From Altererythrobacter sp. H2 (GTDB lineage: Bacteria; Pseudomonadota; Alphaproteobacteria; Sphingomonadales; Sphingomonadaceae), in the NCBI RefSeq assembly GCF_035319885.1, contig NZ_CP141285.1:1488001-1552000 (forward strand): a DNA stretch of 64,000 bases. Direction: 5' to 3'. Positions 43,852 to 51,932 of the stretch are shown here, piece by piece. Both the position numbers and the translations under genes were made by a program. The notes under the pieces are model-generated. The model was not told the DNA's origin. It saw only the letters and a list, made by a program, of their open reading frames with translations, and searched no databases. Every line of letters begins with the position of its first letter. Within the stretch, counting starts at the first letter, position 1.

Positions 43852-44937
43852 TCAGGCCCGCTCGGCCTTGCCCGCTGCAACCATCCACACCGCCGCCTCG
43901 TCGCGGATCTCGGCAAAGGGAGCCAGTTCGGTGCCGGTCATCCAGACCTGCGCTGCGCCCTGACGGAGCCGGTCGAACAGGGCCGCGCGGCGCACCGGAT
44001 CGAGGTGTGCGGCGACTTCATCGAGCAGCAGCACCCCCGGCCGCCCGCGCGCTGCCAGCGCCGCATGGGCTAGGGTCAGCGCGATCAGCATGGCCTTCTG
44101 CTCCCCGGTGGAGCAATCGGCGGCGGGCATGGCCTTGCCGGCCATAGTGACGAGCAATTCGTCACGGTGCGGGCCGGTCAGTGTCCGGGCAGCCTGCCGG
44201 TCGCGGCGACGGCTCACCGCAAGCGCGGCTTTCAGCGCATCCTCATCGGGCGGTCCACCCGGTTCGAGTGTAATCAGCGGCACCGCGAAGGGTTCACGCG
44301 GCAGGGCGGCGAGTTCGGATTCCAGCGCGGCGACGGTCCGCACCCGAGCCTGGGCGATAAGCGCGCCATGACGGCCAAGATGCCGTTCCACCCCGTCCAG
44401 CCAGGCAGCATCGGGCTCGCGTTCGTCGGCCAGAAGCCGGTTGCGTTCGCGCAGGGCAGCCTCGTAACGGGCGCTGTGGTGTGCGTGGGCAGGCTCCAGC
44501 GCCAGCACCATCCGGTCAAGGAAGCGGCGGCGGGCACCTGCGCTGTCGGAAAAGAGCCGGTCCATCGCCGGGGTCAGCCAGCCGAGGGCAAGCCATTCGC
44601 CCAGCGCATTGGCGCTGGTCTCGGCCCCGTTGACCTGCACCCGGCGGCGGGTGGGCTGGTCAGCGCGGGTATAGGTGCCGAGCCGGACGGCCTCGGCCCC
44701 GTCACCCTGGCCGAGCGAAGCGCCGACCGAAAACCCGCCAGATCCGTCGAGCTGGGGGAGGTCGCCCAGTGCCGCGCGGCGCAGGCCGCGGCCGGGCGCC
44801 AGCAGCGAGATCGCCTCGAGTACATTGGTCTTGCCCGCGCCGTTCTCGCCGACCAGCAGGTTGAAATGCCGGGCACCGTCGAGCGCGGTTTCACGATGGT
44901 TGCGAAAGCTGGAAAGGGTGATCCGGTCGAGCGCCAT
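43852..44937 (-). CDS. recF: DNA replication and repair protein RecF
   Basis: 361 residues, a Rad50-like ABC ATPase that loads RecA at gaps. Walker A is LLVGENGAGKTNVLEAISLL near residue 28. The signature-like motif is in DCSTGEQKAMLIALTLAHA near residue 290. Walker B is GVLLLDEVAAHLD near residue 320. The beginning MALDRITLSSFRNH is characteristic. The ATG at 44937 is selected because codons upstream do not resemble RecF. It is not linked to dnaA-dnaN here. Confidence 0.93.
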   Translation of the reverse strand: MALDRITLSSFRNHRETALDGARHFNLLVGENGAGKTNVLEAISLLAPGRGLRRAALGDLPQLDGSGGFSVGASLGQGDGAEAVRLGTYTRADQPTRRRVQVNGAETSANALGEWLALGWLTPAMDRLFSDSAGARRRFLDRMVLALEPAHAHHSARYEAALRERNRLLADEREPDAAWLDGVERHLGRHGALIAQARVRTVAALESELAALPREPFAVPLITLEPGGPPDEDALKAALAVSRRRDRQAARTLTGPHRDELLVTMAGKAMPAADCSTGEQKAMLIALTLAHAALAARGRPGVLLLDEVAAHLDPVRRAALFDRLRQGAAQVWMTGTELAPFAEIRDEAAVWMVAAGKAERA

Positions 44938-45066
44938 GGCTGCTGCGGCGATAGGAGGGCAGGCCTTCTTGCGCCAGTTCCATTTTGCCGCTCCCAACAG
45001 ATGGGGAAAAATCCCAACCTTTCGGATCAATGAACAGCGCGATTGCGCGCATTCAGGTCAGGAATG

Positions 45067-45138
45067 GCGGAATTCCGCCGTTTTCGTGAATTGGCACGGC
45101 CCGTGCAAAGCTGTGCATGTCTGGCGGAATGGTCCGCC
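45067..45138 (+). promoter_or_regulatory. Sigma54-like promoter and paired dyads upstream of the pspC operon
   Basis: TGGCACGGCCCGTGCA at 45092-45107 has GG at 45093-45094 and GC at 45105-45106, exactly 10 bp apart, close to the TGGCACG-N4-TTGCW sigma54 consensus. It is flanked by two related palindromes: GGCGGAATTCCGCC at 45067-45080 and GGCGGA-ATGG-TCCGCC at 45123-45138. The core is itself a dyad (GCACGG-C-CCGTGC), so it could instead be an operator. It is 60 bp before the ATG of a 43-aa membrane peptide that precedes pspC. Confidence 0.5.
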
Positions 45139-45166
45139 GGGCAGACAAAACGAAAGGAATTACCCC

Positions 45167-45298
45167 ATGCGTGCGTTCGAAAATCTGAGTGGCCGTGTTG
45201 TTGCCGCCCTCTCTTCGCTTGCCTTCTCGGCCTTCTTCTTTGCTGCTGCCATCGTGCCCGCCAGTCCGAACCTGATCGGTTCCGGGATGATCGCATGA
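45167..45298 (+). CDS. 43-aa membrane peptide upstream of PspC
   Basis: A 43-residue reading frame (MRAFENLSGRVVAALSSLAF and onward) with one hydrophobic helix (LSSLAFSAFFFAAAIVP, about 15-31). AAAGGAA is spaced well before the ATG. Its stop overlaps the next start (ATGA at 45295-45298), so it is coupled to pspC. It is too short to assign to a family. Its position and coupling support a real small protein, possibly a partner or regulator of PspC. Confidence 0.7.
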   Translation: MRAFENLSGRVVAALSSLAFSAFFFAAAIVPASPNLIGSGMIA

Positions 45299-45510
45299 CC
45301 GGCCTGCAGGAGCGACCCGCCGTGAGCGTACCTTCGAAAAGCTTCCGTCTCGACAAGGCCCAGGGCAAGCTCTGGGGCGTCTGCGGCGGGATCGCCAACT
45401 ACTTCGGGATCGACCCGATGCTGGTCCGGATCGGCTTCGTTGCCGGAACCGTGATCGGGTTCGGTTCGCTGATCCTGGTTTACCTTGCGATCGCCCTGAT
45501 CGCAGACTGA
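45295..45510 (+). CDS. pspC: PspC-domain membrane protein
   Basis: 71 residues. The PspC domain begins FRLDKAQGKLWGVCGGIANYFGIDP near residue 18 (with the GVCGGIA core) and ends in a transmembrane segment (IGFVAGTVIGFGSLILVYLAIALI). PspC proteins sense or relay cell-envelope stress through PspA/PspB-type partners or associate with the membrane. This is a minimal version without a PspB or long C-terminal tail. An alternative GTG start at 45322 is within the linker. The upstream gene encodes a coupled small membrane peptide. A terminator follows at once. Confidence 0.85.
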   Translation: MTGLQERPAVSVPSKSFRLDKAQGKLWGVCGGIANYFGIDPMLVRIGFVAGTVIGFGSLILVYLAIALIAD

Positions 45511-45544
45511 GGGAGCCCCAGGGGGGCTCCCTCGCACCCCTTTT
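45511..45544 (+). terminator. Hairpin terminator after pspC
   Basis: GGGAGCCCC at 45511-45519 pairs with GGGGCTCCC at 45523-45531 (9 bp, AGG loop), beginning right after the pspC stop. TCGCACCCC then TTTT follows. Two 12-13 bp copies of CCAGATCACGCCC at about 45545-45571 come next, before the convergent SDR gene. Confidence 0.7.
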
Positions 45545-45573
45545 CCAGATCACGCCCCAGATCACGCCCCCGA

Positions 45574-46368
45574 TCACATGGCGGAAATGCCGCCGTCGAG
45601 CTTGATTTCAGCGCCGGTCATGAAGCGGCTCTCCTCGCTGGCCAGATAGACCACCGCATTGGCGATGTCGTCCGGCTCGCCCACGAACCTGAGCGGAATC
45701 TGCCGCGCCAGCTTTTCGAGCAGCACGCTCTTGTCGAGGTTGTGGTGCTTGGCCGTCCCGTCGAGGATCGGCGTATCGACAAAGGTCGGATGGATCGAAT
45801 TGCAGCGGATCCGCATGTTGTTCTTGGCGCAATGCAGCGCGATCGACTTGCTCAGCATCCACACCGCCGCCTTGGATGAATTGTAGGCCGGCATCGTGTC
45901 GCTGGCGATCAGTCCAGCAATGCTGGAAATGTTGATGATCGATCCCGGCGCGTGTTCGCGCATCAGCGGCAGGGCCTTCTGGCAGCCGTGGAAGATCGAA
46001 TCGACATTGACCGCGAAGCAGCGCTTCCAGTCCTCGAACTTGCAGGTCTCGATATTGCCTGCGACGCCGATCCCCGCATTGTTGACCAGCACGCTGAGCC
46101 CGCCAAGGTGGTCACGAGCGGCGTCTACCGCCTTCTCCCAGTCCGCCGCACTGGTCACATCGTGCCCGATGGCATAGGCCGTGCCGCTGCCGAACATCTG
46201 GTTGATTGCCTCAGCTGTGCTGGCGGCGCCGCTGGCGTTGATATCGGTGCACAGCACCCGCGCCCCTTCTTCCGCCAGCCGCCGCGAATGCGCCGCGCCC
46301 AGGCCCTGCGCCGCGCCCGTTACCAGCGCCAGCTTGCCCGCACACCGTCCTTGCCCCGAAACTGACAT
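45574..46368 (-). CDS. Short-chain dehydrogenase/reductase
   Basis: 264 residues of the classical SDR family. The NAD(P)-binding motif TGAAQGLG is near residue 19, NNAG (VLVNNAGIG) near residue 92, and the catalytic Ser in NISSIAGLI with YNSSK near residue 155 as Tyr-x3-Lys. D at the end of beta-2 (LCTDIN) suggests NAD rather than NADP. The substrate is unknown. The ATG at 46368 has a GGGAG ribosome-binding site 7 nt upstream and is preferred to 46374. A NUDIX hydrolase gene lies just upstream on the same strand. Confidence 0.9.
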   Translation of the reverse strand: MSVSGQGRCAGKLALVTGAAQGLGAAHSRRLAEEGARVLCTDINASGAASTAEAINQMFGSGTAYAIGHDVTSAADWEKAVDAARDHLGGLSVLVNNAGIGVAGNIETCKFEDWKRCFAVNVDSIFHGCQKALPLMREHAPGSIINISSIAGLIASDTMPAYNSSKAAVWMLSKSIALHCAKNNMRIRCNSIHPTFVDTPILDGTAKHHNLDKSVLLEKLARQIPLRFVGEPDDIANAVVYLASEESRFMTGAEIKLDGGISAM

Positions 46369-46384
46369 CCTCATTCTCCCGTTC

Positions 46385-46924
46385 TTATTGTAGAAAACCC
46401 GGCGCCATCAGCATGGCGATCCGCACGTCGACCGCATGGCCCCGCGCGCGCCACTGCGCAACAAATTGCGGCAGTTCGGCCAGCGGCACGCGGTGGACGG
46501 TGATGTTCTCGCCCGGGGTGCCGCCACCTTCGCCGACTTTCCTCAGACCTCGCGCCCGCAGCAGGGTGAAGGCTTCGCTGACCATGCCGGGGCTGGAATA
46601 GAATTCCCCCAGGCTGACCATTTCTGCGGCGGTGTAGCCTGTCTCTTCCTCAAGCTCGCGCAAGGCGGCGGTTTCGGCGCATTCGCCCTCCTTGCCGTCG
46701 TCATCGCCGATCAGGCCGGCCGGGATCTCGAGGCTGATCCGGCCCAGAGGCACGCGGAACTGCTCGACCAGCAGCACGCAGCCTTCATCGTCGATGGCGA
46801 TGATCGCGGCGGCACGGATGCCGCGCGAACGGCTGGCGTATTCCCACCTGCCCCGGCGCTTGGCGGTCACGAACCGCCCCTGCCACATGATTTCTTCGGG
46901 TTCGTCGGATTCGGGTGCGTTCAT
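46385..46924 (-). CDS. NUDIX hydrolase (ADP-ribose pyrophosphatase type)
   Basis: 179 residues. The Nudix box is present as [16 protein letters not shown] near residue 85, with a preceding acidic insertion (GDDDGKEGE). The upstream segment [21 protein letters not shown] is typical of ADP-ribose and related nucleotide-sugar pyrophosphatases. It probably cleaves a nucleoside diphosphate linked to another group. Next to it on the same strand, 16 bp away, is an SDR gene, and on the other side a TPM-domain gene. Confidence 0.88.
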   Translation of the reverse strand: MNAPESDEPEEIMWQGRFVTAKRRGRWEYASRSRGIRAAAIIAIDDEGCVLLVEQFRVPLGRISLEIPAGLIGDDDGKEGECAETAALRELEEETGYTAAEMVSLGEFYSSPGMVSEAFTLLRARGLRKVGEGGGTPGENITVHRVPLAELPQFVAQWRARGHAVDVRIAMLMAPGFLQ

Positions 46925-46933
46925 CCGTCGTGC

Positions 46934-47608
46934 CTAGACCTCGATCAGGCGGTCCGGCAACTCGTTCACGTCGTTTTCGCTGCGCGGGAAGTGCTGCGCC
47001 AGAACCACGCCGACATCGCGCACGCCCGCTGCGATGCCTTCGGCAATGCGCCCCTCGCGGATGTGGACCAGCATGTCGGCCATCGCCTCGCCCCAGACCT
47101 CTGCGGGGACGAGCGTGCCGATCGCCTGGTCAGCGACGATTTCCGCGCGGTGCTCCTTGAGTGAGAGGTAGATCAGCACCCCGGTGCGGCCATGGGTGCG
47201 GCGTTCAGCCCCGACCTTGAAATGCTTGACCGCGCGGGCATGGACCCGCGCCGTCCTGATCGGGCCGGGCACGGTGGCGAAACGCAAGGCATCGCCCCAC
47301 AGCAGGGCACAGGTCACGGCAAAGGCGATCATGCCCAGCGCAATGGTCATGCTGGCAAGCTCGCCCACGCTCCAGACATGGCCCCAGCCGCCAAACAGGC
47401 TGTCCCACAGGTCAAGGAAGGGATCGGGCAGGGCGGCGAACAGGCTCATCACGGTGAAGGCCGCCAGTGCCGACCAGGCGAGCACGATATCGGTGTAGCC
47501 GTCGGTCCGCTCGGCCAGCACGGTCACGATTTCGCCGGCGGTGTGTTCTTCCGCTGCGGCAACCGCTTCGGACACGATCCGGTGCCCGGCTTCGTCAAGA
47601 TAGCGCAT
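46934..47608 (-). CDS. TPM-domain membrane protein
   Basis: 224 residues. The N-terminal EEHTAGEIVTVLAERTDGYTD is a TPM (phosphatase-like) beta-strand segment. Two transmembrane segments follow (AWSALAAFTVMSLFAALP and ASMTIALGMIAFAVTCALLW, about residues 45-100). The C-terminal part has RTGVLIYLSLKEHRAEIVADQAIGTLVP (split here at KEHRA), the second TPM half, with a His and Asp-rich possible metal site. It corresponds to the cytoplasmic/membrane partner of the YgcG-type gene upstream. The start at 47608 fits; the reading frame extends further into the next gene. It is part of a LemA-TPM-TPM cluster. Confidence 0.83.
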   Translation of the reverse strand: MRYLDEAGHRIVSEAVAAAEEHTAGEIVTVLAERTDGYTDIVLAWSALAAFTVMSLFAALPDPFLDLWDSLFGGWGHVWSVGELASMTIALGMIAFAVTCALLWGDALRFATVPGPIRTARVHARAVKHFKVGAERRTHGRTGVLIYLSLKEHRAEIVADQAIGTLVPAEVWGEAMADMLVHIREGRIAEGIAAGVRDVGVVLAQHFPRSENDVNELPDRLIEV

Positions 47609-47612
47609 CGCT

Positions 47613-48455
47613 CTACCAGCCTCCGCTCGCGCCGCCGCCGCCGGACATGCCGCCGCCGAAGCCGCCAAATCCGCCGCCGCCACCACCACCGAAGCCGCCG
47701 CCGCCGCCCCAGCCGCCGCTGTCACCATCGGACATGCTGCCGATGATGGCCTTGCCTGCTTCCCACAGGATGATGTCGCCGACCACTCCGCCCACGCCGC
47801 TGCGGTAGCGCCGCCGCTTGCCGCCGCGGATCATGGGCAGGATGAAGAAGAAGAACAGGATGGCGACCCAGAACAGGGCGCCGATGGGAAAGCCCCCTTC
47901 CGCCGATTCCTGCGCCGCCGCAGCCTCGGCCGCCTCCGCCACGGCCGCGGCGTCGGCCGGGCTGCGGGCGAGGTGCTCAATAATCGCATCGATCCCGGCA
48001 GTGACCCCGCCATCGAAATCGCCCGCCTTGAAGCGCGGCGTGATGACGTCGTTGATCACCCGGCCGGACATGATCCCGCCGAAATAGGGGTGGAGGCCGT
48101 AGCCGACCTCGATCCGCAGCCTGCGGTCGTCGCGTGCAATCAGCAGAAGCAGGCCCTGGTCGCGCGCCGCGCCGCCGATGCCCCATTCGCTGAACAGCCC
48201 GGTGGCGTAGGGTTCGATCGGCGCGCCGTCGATCCCGGGCACAGTGGCCACGATGATCGCCCGCCCGGTTTCCTGGTTGTAGGCCCGCAGCCGCTGGTCA
48301 AGGGCCGCCTCGGTTTCAGGCGAAAGGATATCGGCCCCGTCATAGACCGGCCCGGCAGGGCGGGCAGGATAGTCCTGCGCCAGCACGGCGGCGGGCATGA
48401 GCGCCGCCGCCAGTGCCAGCAGGAGGACCCGCAGGTTTGCGAGGAAAGGCGTCAC
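47613..48455 (-). CDS. YgcG-type TPM-domain protein with Gly-rich tail
   Basis: 280 residues. A signal peptide (LLLALAAALMPAAVLAQ) precedes a TPM domain with TEAALDQRLRAYNQETGRAIIVATVPG and LLLIARDDRRLRIEVGYGLHPYFGGIMSGRVI. Two regions flank a transmembrane helix (IGALFWVAILFFFFILPMI, about residues 192-210). The last 45 residues are Gly/Ser/Trp repeats (GGWGGGGGFGGGGG). This is the YgcG family, associated with LemA; the role is unknown, possibly in envelope stress. The neighbour downstream is a second TPM protein and upstream is LemA. Confidence 0.87.
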   Translation of the reverse strand: MTPFLANLRVLLLALAAALMPAAVLAQDYPARPAGPVYDGADILSPETEAALDQRLRAYNQETGRAIIVATVPGIDGAPIEPYATGLFSEWGIGGAARDQGLLLLIARDDRRLRIEVGYGLHPYFGGIMSGRVINDVITPRFKAGDFDGGVTAGIDAIIEHLARSPADAAAVAEAAEAAAAQESAEGGFPIGALFWVAILFFFFILPMIRGGKRRRYRSGVGGVVGDIILWEAGKAIIGSMSDGDSGGWGGGGGFGGGGGGGFGGFGGGMSGGGGASGGW

Positions 48456-48456
48456 C

Positions 48457-49086
48457 TCAGTTGGCGGCAGCGGGCTGCTGCGCGCCGGTGATCCCGCTCA
48501 TGTCCACAGTCGGGTTGGCCTTGCTGGCTTCATCCGCCTCGAAGTATTCGAGCGGCTCGGCACCATAGATCACGTTTGCGGCAATGGTGGCCGGAAAGGT
48601 GCGGATCTCGGTGTTGTAGTCACGCGCGGCCTCGTTGTAGCGGACCCGTTCGGTGTTGATCAGGTTGTTGGCCTCGTCGATCGCCACCATCAGGTCACCA
48701 AAGCGCGGCTGGCTGGCGAGCTGGGGGTAGTTTTCCACCACCGTGCGCAACTGGCCCAAAGCCTGGGTCAGCTGGTTCTGCGCCTCGTTGAAGCGCTGGA
48801 ATTCCTCGGGGTTCGACAGGTCATCGGTGGTGATGTTGATCGAGGTTGCGCGGGCGCGGGCATCGATCACGCCCTGCAGGATGTTCTGTTCCGAAATGGC
48901 CGCGGCCTGGACCACGGAAACGAGGTTGGGGATCACGTCTGCCCGGCGCTGCAGCGCAGTCTCGACATTGCCCCACTGGGCCTTGGCCGATTCTTCCTTG
49001 GTCGGCACCGAATTGATGCCGCAGCCGGCCAGGCCGATCGAGGCAATGGCAACAAGGCCGAAACGGCGAACGGATTTCCAGTTCAT
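48457..49086 (-). CDS. lemA: LemA family lipoprotein
   Basis: 209 residues. The signal peptide ends in GLAGCGINS, a lipobox, so this member is probably lipidated. The family hallmark [20 protein letters not shown] is near residue 40, followed by the four-helix bundle with [21 protein letters not shown] and [26 protein letters not shown]. The function is unknown; LemA is often linked to TPM/YgcG genes, as here. The ATG at 49086 ([10 protein letters not shown]) is preferred over the open frame upstream. Three genes, lemA and two TPM genes, form an operon. Confidence 0.92.
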   Translation of the reverse strand: MNWKSVRRFGLVAIASIGLAGCGINSVPTKEESAKAQWGNVETALQRRADVIPNLVSVVQAAAISEQNILQGVIDARARATSINITTDDLSNPEEFQRFNEAQNQLTQALGQLRTVVENYPQLASQPRFGDLMVAIDEANNLINTERVRYNEAARDYNTEIRTFPATIAANVIYGAEPLEYFEADEASKANPTVDMSGITGAQQPAAAN

Positions 49087-49256
49087 CGACACAGTTCTCC
49101 GCATGGGGCCGGGCGGAATGCTCCGGCAACATCTGTATTGCTCAGGTAGCACAGCGCGCATGCAATTCAAGGAGAGTTGTACGCAATGCGGCTTGGCAGG
49201 GTGACGCCATGATGGCACAGGGTCTTCGGGAAATACGTACCAACAAGGGGTTGCAT

Positions 49257-49673
49257 ATGCTGTCTGAATTCAAGGCCTTCATCGCGCGCGGCAACGTGAT
49301 CGACCTGGCGGTGGCAGTGATTATCGGCGGGGCTTTCGGCACCATCGTCACGTCGCTGACCGCTGACATCATCATGCCGCTGGTGGGTGCGATTTTCGGC
49401 GGGGTCGATTTCTCGTCCAAGTTTATCCTGCTCAGCGCGCCCGACGGCTATACCGGTTCGATGACCGACTATGCTGCACTGAAGGAAGCCGGGGCGGCGA
49501 TGATCGGCTATGGCGCGTTCATCACGGCGGTGATCAACTTCGTGATCCTGGCCTTCGTGATCTTCCTGCTGGTGCGCCAGGCCAACAAACTGATCGCCAA
49601 GCCCGAAGCGGCACCGGCCGGGCCGAGCGAAGTCGACCTGCTGGCCGAGATCCGTGACCTGCTGAAGAAGTAG
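49257..49673 (+). CDS. mscL: Large-conductance mechanosensitive channel
   Basis: 138 residues, the normal MscL length. The amphipathic N-terminal helix ([20 protein letters not shown]) leads into TM1 ([16 protein letters not shown]) and a C-terminal TM2 ([22 protein letters not shown]), with a cytoplasmic helix bundle ([15 protein letters not shown]). MscL is a homopentamer that opens under membrane tension to release solutes. The ATG at 49257 is preceded by CAAGGGG; reading from 49209 would extend the N-terminus abnormally. The tmRNA promoter lies just downstream. Confidence 0.95.
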   Translation: MLSEFKAFIARGNVIDLAVAVIIGGAFGTIVTSLTADIIMPLVGAIFGGVDFSSKFILLSAPDGYTGSMTDYAALKEAGAAMIGYGAFITAVINFVILAFVIFLLVRQANKLIAKPEAAPAGPSEVDLLAEIRDLLKK

Positions 49674-49692
49674 CGCAAACCACCTTAGTCAC

Positions 49693-49720
49693 TTCACATT
49701 AAGCGGACGCGGCCTATATA
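49693..49720 (+). promoter_or_regulatory. Promoter of ssrA
   Basis: A -35 box TTCACA at 49693-49698 (one base from TTGACA) and a -10 box TATATA at 49715-49720, spaced by 16 bp. The predicted start at about 49727 matches the expected 5' end of the acceptor piece of the two-piece tmRNA. Confidence 0.7.
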
Positions 49721-49726
49721 GGTCGT

Positions 49727-50075
49727 GTCCGCATTCGTGCGGGCTATGGCGATAAACTGCAGTGTGCAATAGGCACAGCGGACCCGGGGGCAGTACCCGG
49801 CGGCTCCACCACCTCCGGCGGTATCGCGCTGGAAATGCTGGGGCCGAACCAGGATCGACGTGTGTTGAAAAGCACTGTTTTCGCCCGGGCTGAGTAACCC
49901 GCATAAGGCTCACAACCCACAAGTGCCAACGATAACGAAGCACTCGCAATCGCCGCGTAATTGATGGGCTAACGCCCTGATATTACAAAGCTAAAAAGCG
50001 CGGTTGGACCGACCGGGCAACAGAACGGATACCGGGGGCCCGGGGGAGCCTAGCAACAGAATCCCCCACCCGATT
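49727..50075 (+). ncRNA. ssrA: tmRNA, circularly permuted two-piece form (SsrA)
   Basis: Two RNA pieces come from this gene. The acceptor piece (about 49727-49811) ends with a T-arm (CCGGG-GGCAGTA-CCCGG) and GGCTCC-ACCA. The coding piece starts at about 49840 with GGGGCC, which pairs with that GGCTCC. The sequence CGGACCCGGGGGCAG and following resembles other tmRNA 3' ends closely. The tag at 49925-49960 reads ANDNEALAIAA followed by TAA. The RNA rescues stalled ribosomes with SmpB and tags peptides for proteolysis. The 3' end of the coding piece (around 50067-50075) is estimated. The permuted form is typical of alphaproteobacteria. Confidence 0.92.
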
Positions 50076-50221
50076 TCCACCACATTCGGCCGATGGCGGC
50101 CTGCGAAGGAGCGTCCTCTGCGCTTCCGGTGCTCACGACCTGATGGTCGCTGCGCGCCGGTTCTCGCGGCCAACCCTTCTCGACTCGCCCTCAGCCAAAT
50201 CTGGAAGGAAGTCGAATTGCG

Positions 50222-50473
50222 TCAGGCGGCCGAGTTGGTCGCGGATGCAGAGTCCGCCCGCTCCCGTTCATACCTGAGTGCATCGAGGATCTTCGCGCCG
50301 CCGAGGAATACTGCACCGCTGCATGCGGCCATCAGCAGCCAGCCGCTCCAGCCGGGATACTGCGTCAGGTAATGGCTGCCGCGGTCCATCGCGCCGAGCG
50401 CGAGGGCATAGATGATGAGATAGGCTTCCCATTTCGTCTTGATGACGAACAGCCTTCTCATTTTGCCCAGCAT
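50222..50473 (-). CDS. Small two-helix membrane protein
   Basis: 83 residues (MLGKMRRLFVIKTKWEAYLI onward), with two hydrophobic segments (AYLIIYALALGAMDRG and WSGWLLMAACSGAVFLGGA) and a charged C-terminus (DALRYERERADSAS). GGAGAGGGAG precedes the ATG at 50473. It has no family I can name, and similar small membrane proteins occur in sphingomonads. The gap 50076-50221 downstream, next to ssrA, holds nothing I recognise. Confidence 0.7.
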   Translation of the reverse strand: MLGKMRRLFVIKTKWEAYLIIYALALGAMDRGSHYLTQYPGWSGWLLMAACSGAVFLGGAKILDALRYERERADSASATNSAA

Positions 50474-50593
50474 GAACGCTCCCTCTCCGTTAACGCTTAT
50501 ACCCGCAAGCCCCGTGCCAACGGGCAATTTGCGGGCTTTGCGGTGGTTAACGCAAGGGCAATTGTAAGCCCTGCCGACGGGCGGGCAAGCGCG

Positions 50594-51844
50594 TTAACCC
50601 AGTTCCTGCAATTCGAGCGCTGCCAGCAGCGCATTCCGTGCAGCAACAACTGTCCGGACGAGGGCTGGGTTCCCGATGTCGGACGGGTCGATCTGTTCCG
50701 GCCATGACCAGGCGATGACGCGCTCGATCAGTTCGGCCTTGCCTTCGCTCAGGAGGAATCGCGGATCGACTGTTGCCGGATCGGCCACCACCCGCAGGCG
50801 CAGGCAGGCCGGGCCGCCGCCATTGGCCATCGACTGGCGCACGTCGACCGGGATTACCTGCCGGATCGGGCCGTTTCCTGCCAGCATCCCTTCGCACCAT
50901 GCCCAGACGGCTGCGTTGTCGTGGCATTCCTCCGGCACCACCAGCGCCATTTCGCCGGATGGCAGGGTGAGCAGTTGCGCGTTGAACAGGTAGCTGCGGA
51001 TCGCGTCTTCCAGGCTCACCGCGCTTGCGGGGACTTCGACTACCTCCAGACCCGGGAAGGCTTTGCTGATCGTCTCATAGGCACCCTGCTGGTCGGCAAA
51101 GGCCAGTTCGTGGGTGAACAGCACCGTGCCGTTGGCAACGGCCACCACATCGTTGTGGAAGGCGCCGGCCGCAATGGCCGCCGGATTCTGCTCGATGAAC
51201 ACGGTCCGCATCGGGTCGAGCCCGTGCAGGCGGGCGACTGCACGGCTGGCCTGCTCGTGCTGGCGGGCGGGAAATTCGCCGCCCTGCCGGCCATAGACGA
51301 ACACTTCGACCCCCGGGGCGTCATGGCTTTCGCACAGCCGCATGTGGTTGGCCGCGCCCTCATCGCCGAGACTGCCGGGAACTGCATCGTGGACCGCGAA
51401 ATGGCGCTTGTCGGCAAAGGCAATGGCGAGCTGACGGCGGGTGTCGGGCCATTCCTGCGCGCGGTGCAGCATGGTGGACAGGTTCGCCGGGGTCAGATGG
51501 CAGCGCCCGTCGGCCGTATCCGGCGCGGGGCTGACGGTGGCGGCATTAGCAGTCCACATGCTGCTGGCCGACCACGCGGCGGCGAGCAGTGCGCGCTCTG
51601 CCGTGTCGTCCACTGCCAGCCGCGCGAGCAAGTCGCCGTTGGGGCGGGGCAGGGGCAGCAGAAAGCCCTGCGCCAGGCCGAGTCCCATGTTGTGGCGCAT
51701 TTTGGCCAGCCCCTGCAGCGCCGCCGCGCGCGGGTAGGACGGGTCGCCCTTGTGGCTGGCGCTGGCCAGGTTGCCGAGGCTGAGCCCGGCATAGTTGTGG
51801 CTGGGGCCGACGATGCCGTCGAAGTTGATCTCGCTTAAGCCCAT
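50594..51844 (-). CDS. astB: N-succinylarginine dihydrolase
   Basis: 416 residues. AstB hydrolyses N2-succinylarginine to N2-succinylornithine, ammonia and carbon dioxide. The start region INFDGIVGPSHNYAGLSLGNLAS is diagnostic. FIEQNPAAIAAGAFHNDVVAV near residue 215 contains the catalytic His/Asp, and ANGGGPACLRLRVV near residue 365 holds the Cys nucleophile. The ATG at 51844 is chosen because codons upstream (from 51892) run through a REP-like hairpin and do not match AstB. It is the last gene of the M20-astA-astB operon. Confidence 0.93.
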   Translation of the reverse strand: MGLSEINFDGIVGPSHNYAGLSLGNLASASHKGDPSYPRAAALQGLAKMRHNMGLGLAQGFLLPLPRPNGDLLARLAVDDTAERALLAAAWSASSMWTANAATVSPAPDTADGRCHLTPANLSTMLHRAQEWPDTRRQLAIAFADKRHFAVHDAVPGSLGDEGAANHMRLCESHDAPGVEVFVYGRQGGEFPARQHEQASRAVARLHGLDPMRTVFIEQNPAAIAAGAFHNDVVAVANGTVLFTHELAFADQQGAYETISKAFPGLEVVEVPASAVSLEDAIRSYLFNAQLLTLPSGEMALVVPEECHDNAAVWAWCEGMLAGNGPIRQVIPVDVRQSMANGGGPACLRLRVVADPATVDPRFLLSEGKAELIERVIAWSWPEQIDPSDIGNPALVRTVVAARNALLAALELQELG

Positions 51845-51859
51845 TTCCAGCATCCGTTC

Positions 51860-51915
51860 GGTTCGAGCGAAGTCGAGAACCCGTGCAGCCATCGTGTCTC
51901 GACTTCGCTCGACAC
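51860..51915. repeat. Paired inverted REP-like hairpins between astA and astB
   Basis: Two 22-bp units face each other at 51860-51881 (GGTTCGAGCGAAGTCGAGAACC region) and 51894-51915, with 12 bp between. Each unit can form a small hairpin (7 bp with a 2-nt bulge and a six-base loop), and the two are complementary over 16 bp (TCGAGCGAAGTCGAGA). This fits the BIME-like REP pairs common in sphingomonad genomes. It lies between two co-transcribed genes. Confidence 0.8.
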
Positions 51916-51932
51916 GAACGGGGCCTTTGTGG

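Noticed and set aside
51892-51900. Alternative astB start (MAARVLDFARTERM...)
   Set aside because: Its first codons are the REP-like hairpin and do not match AstB; the family N-terminus begins at 51844.
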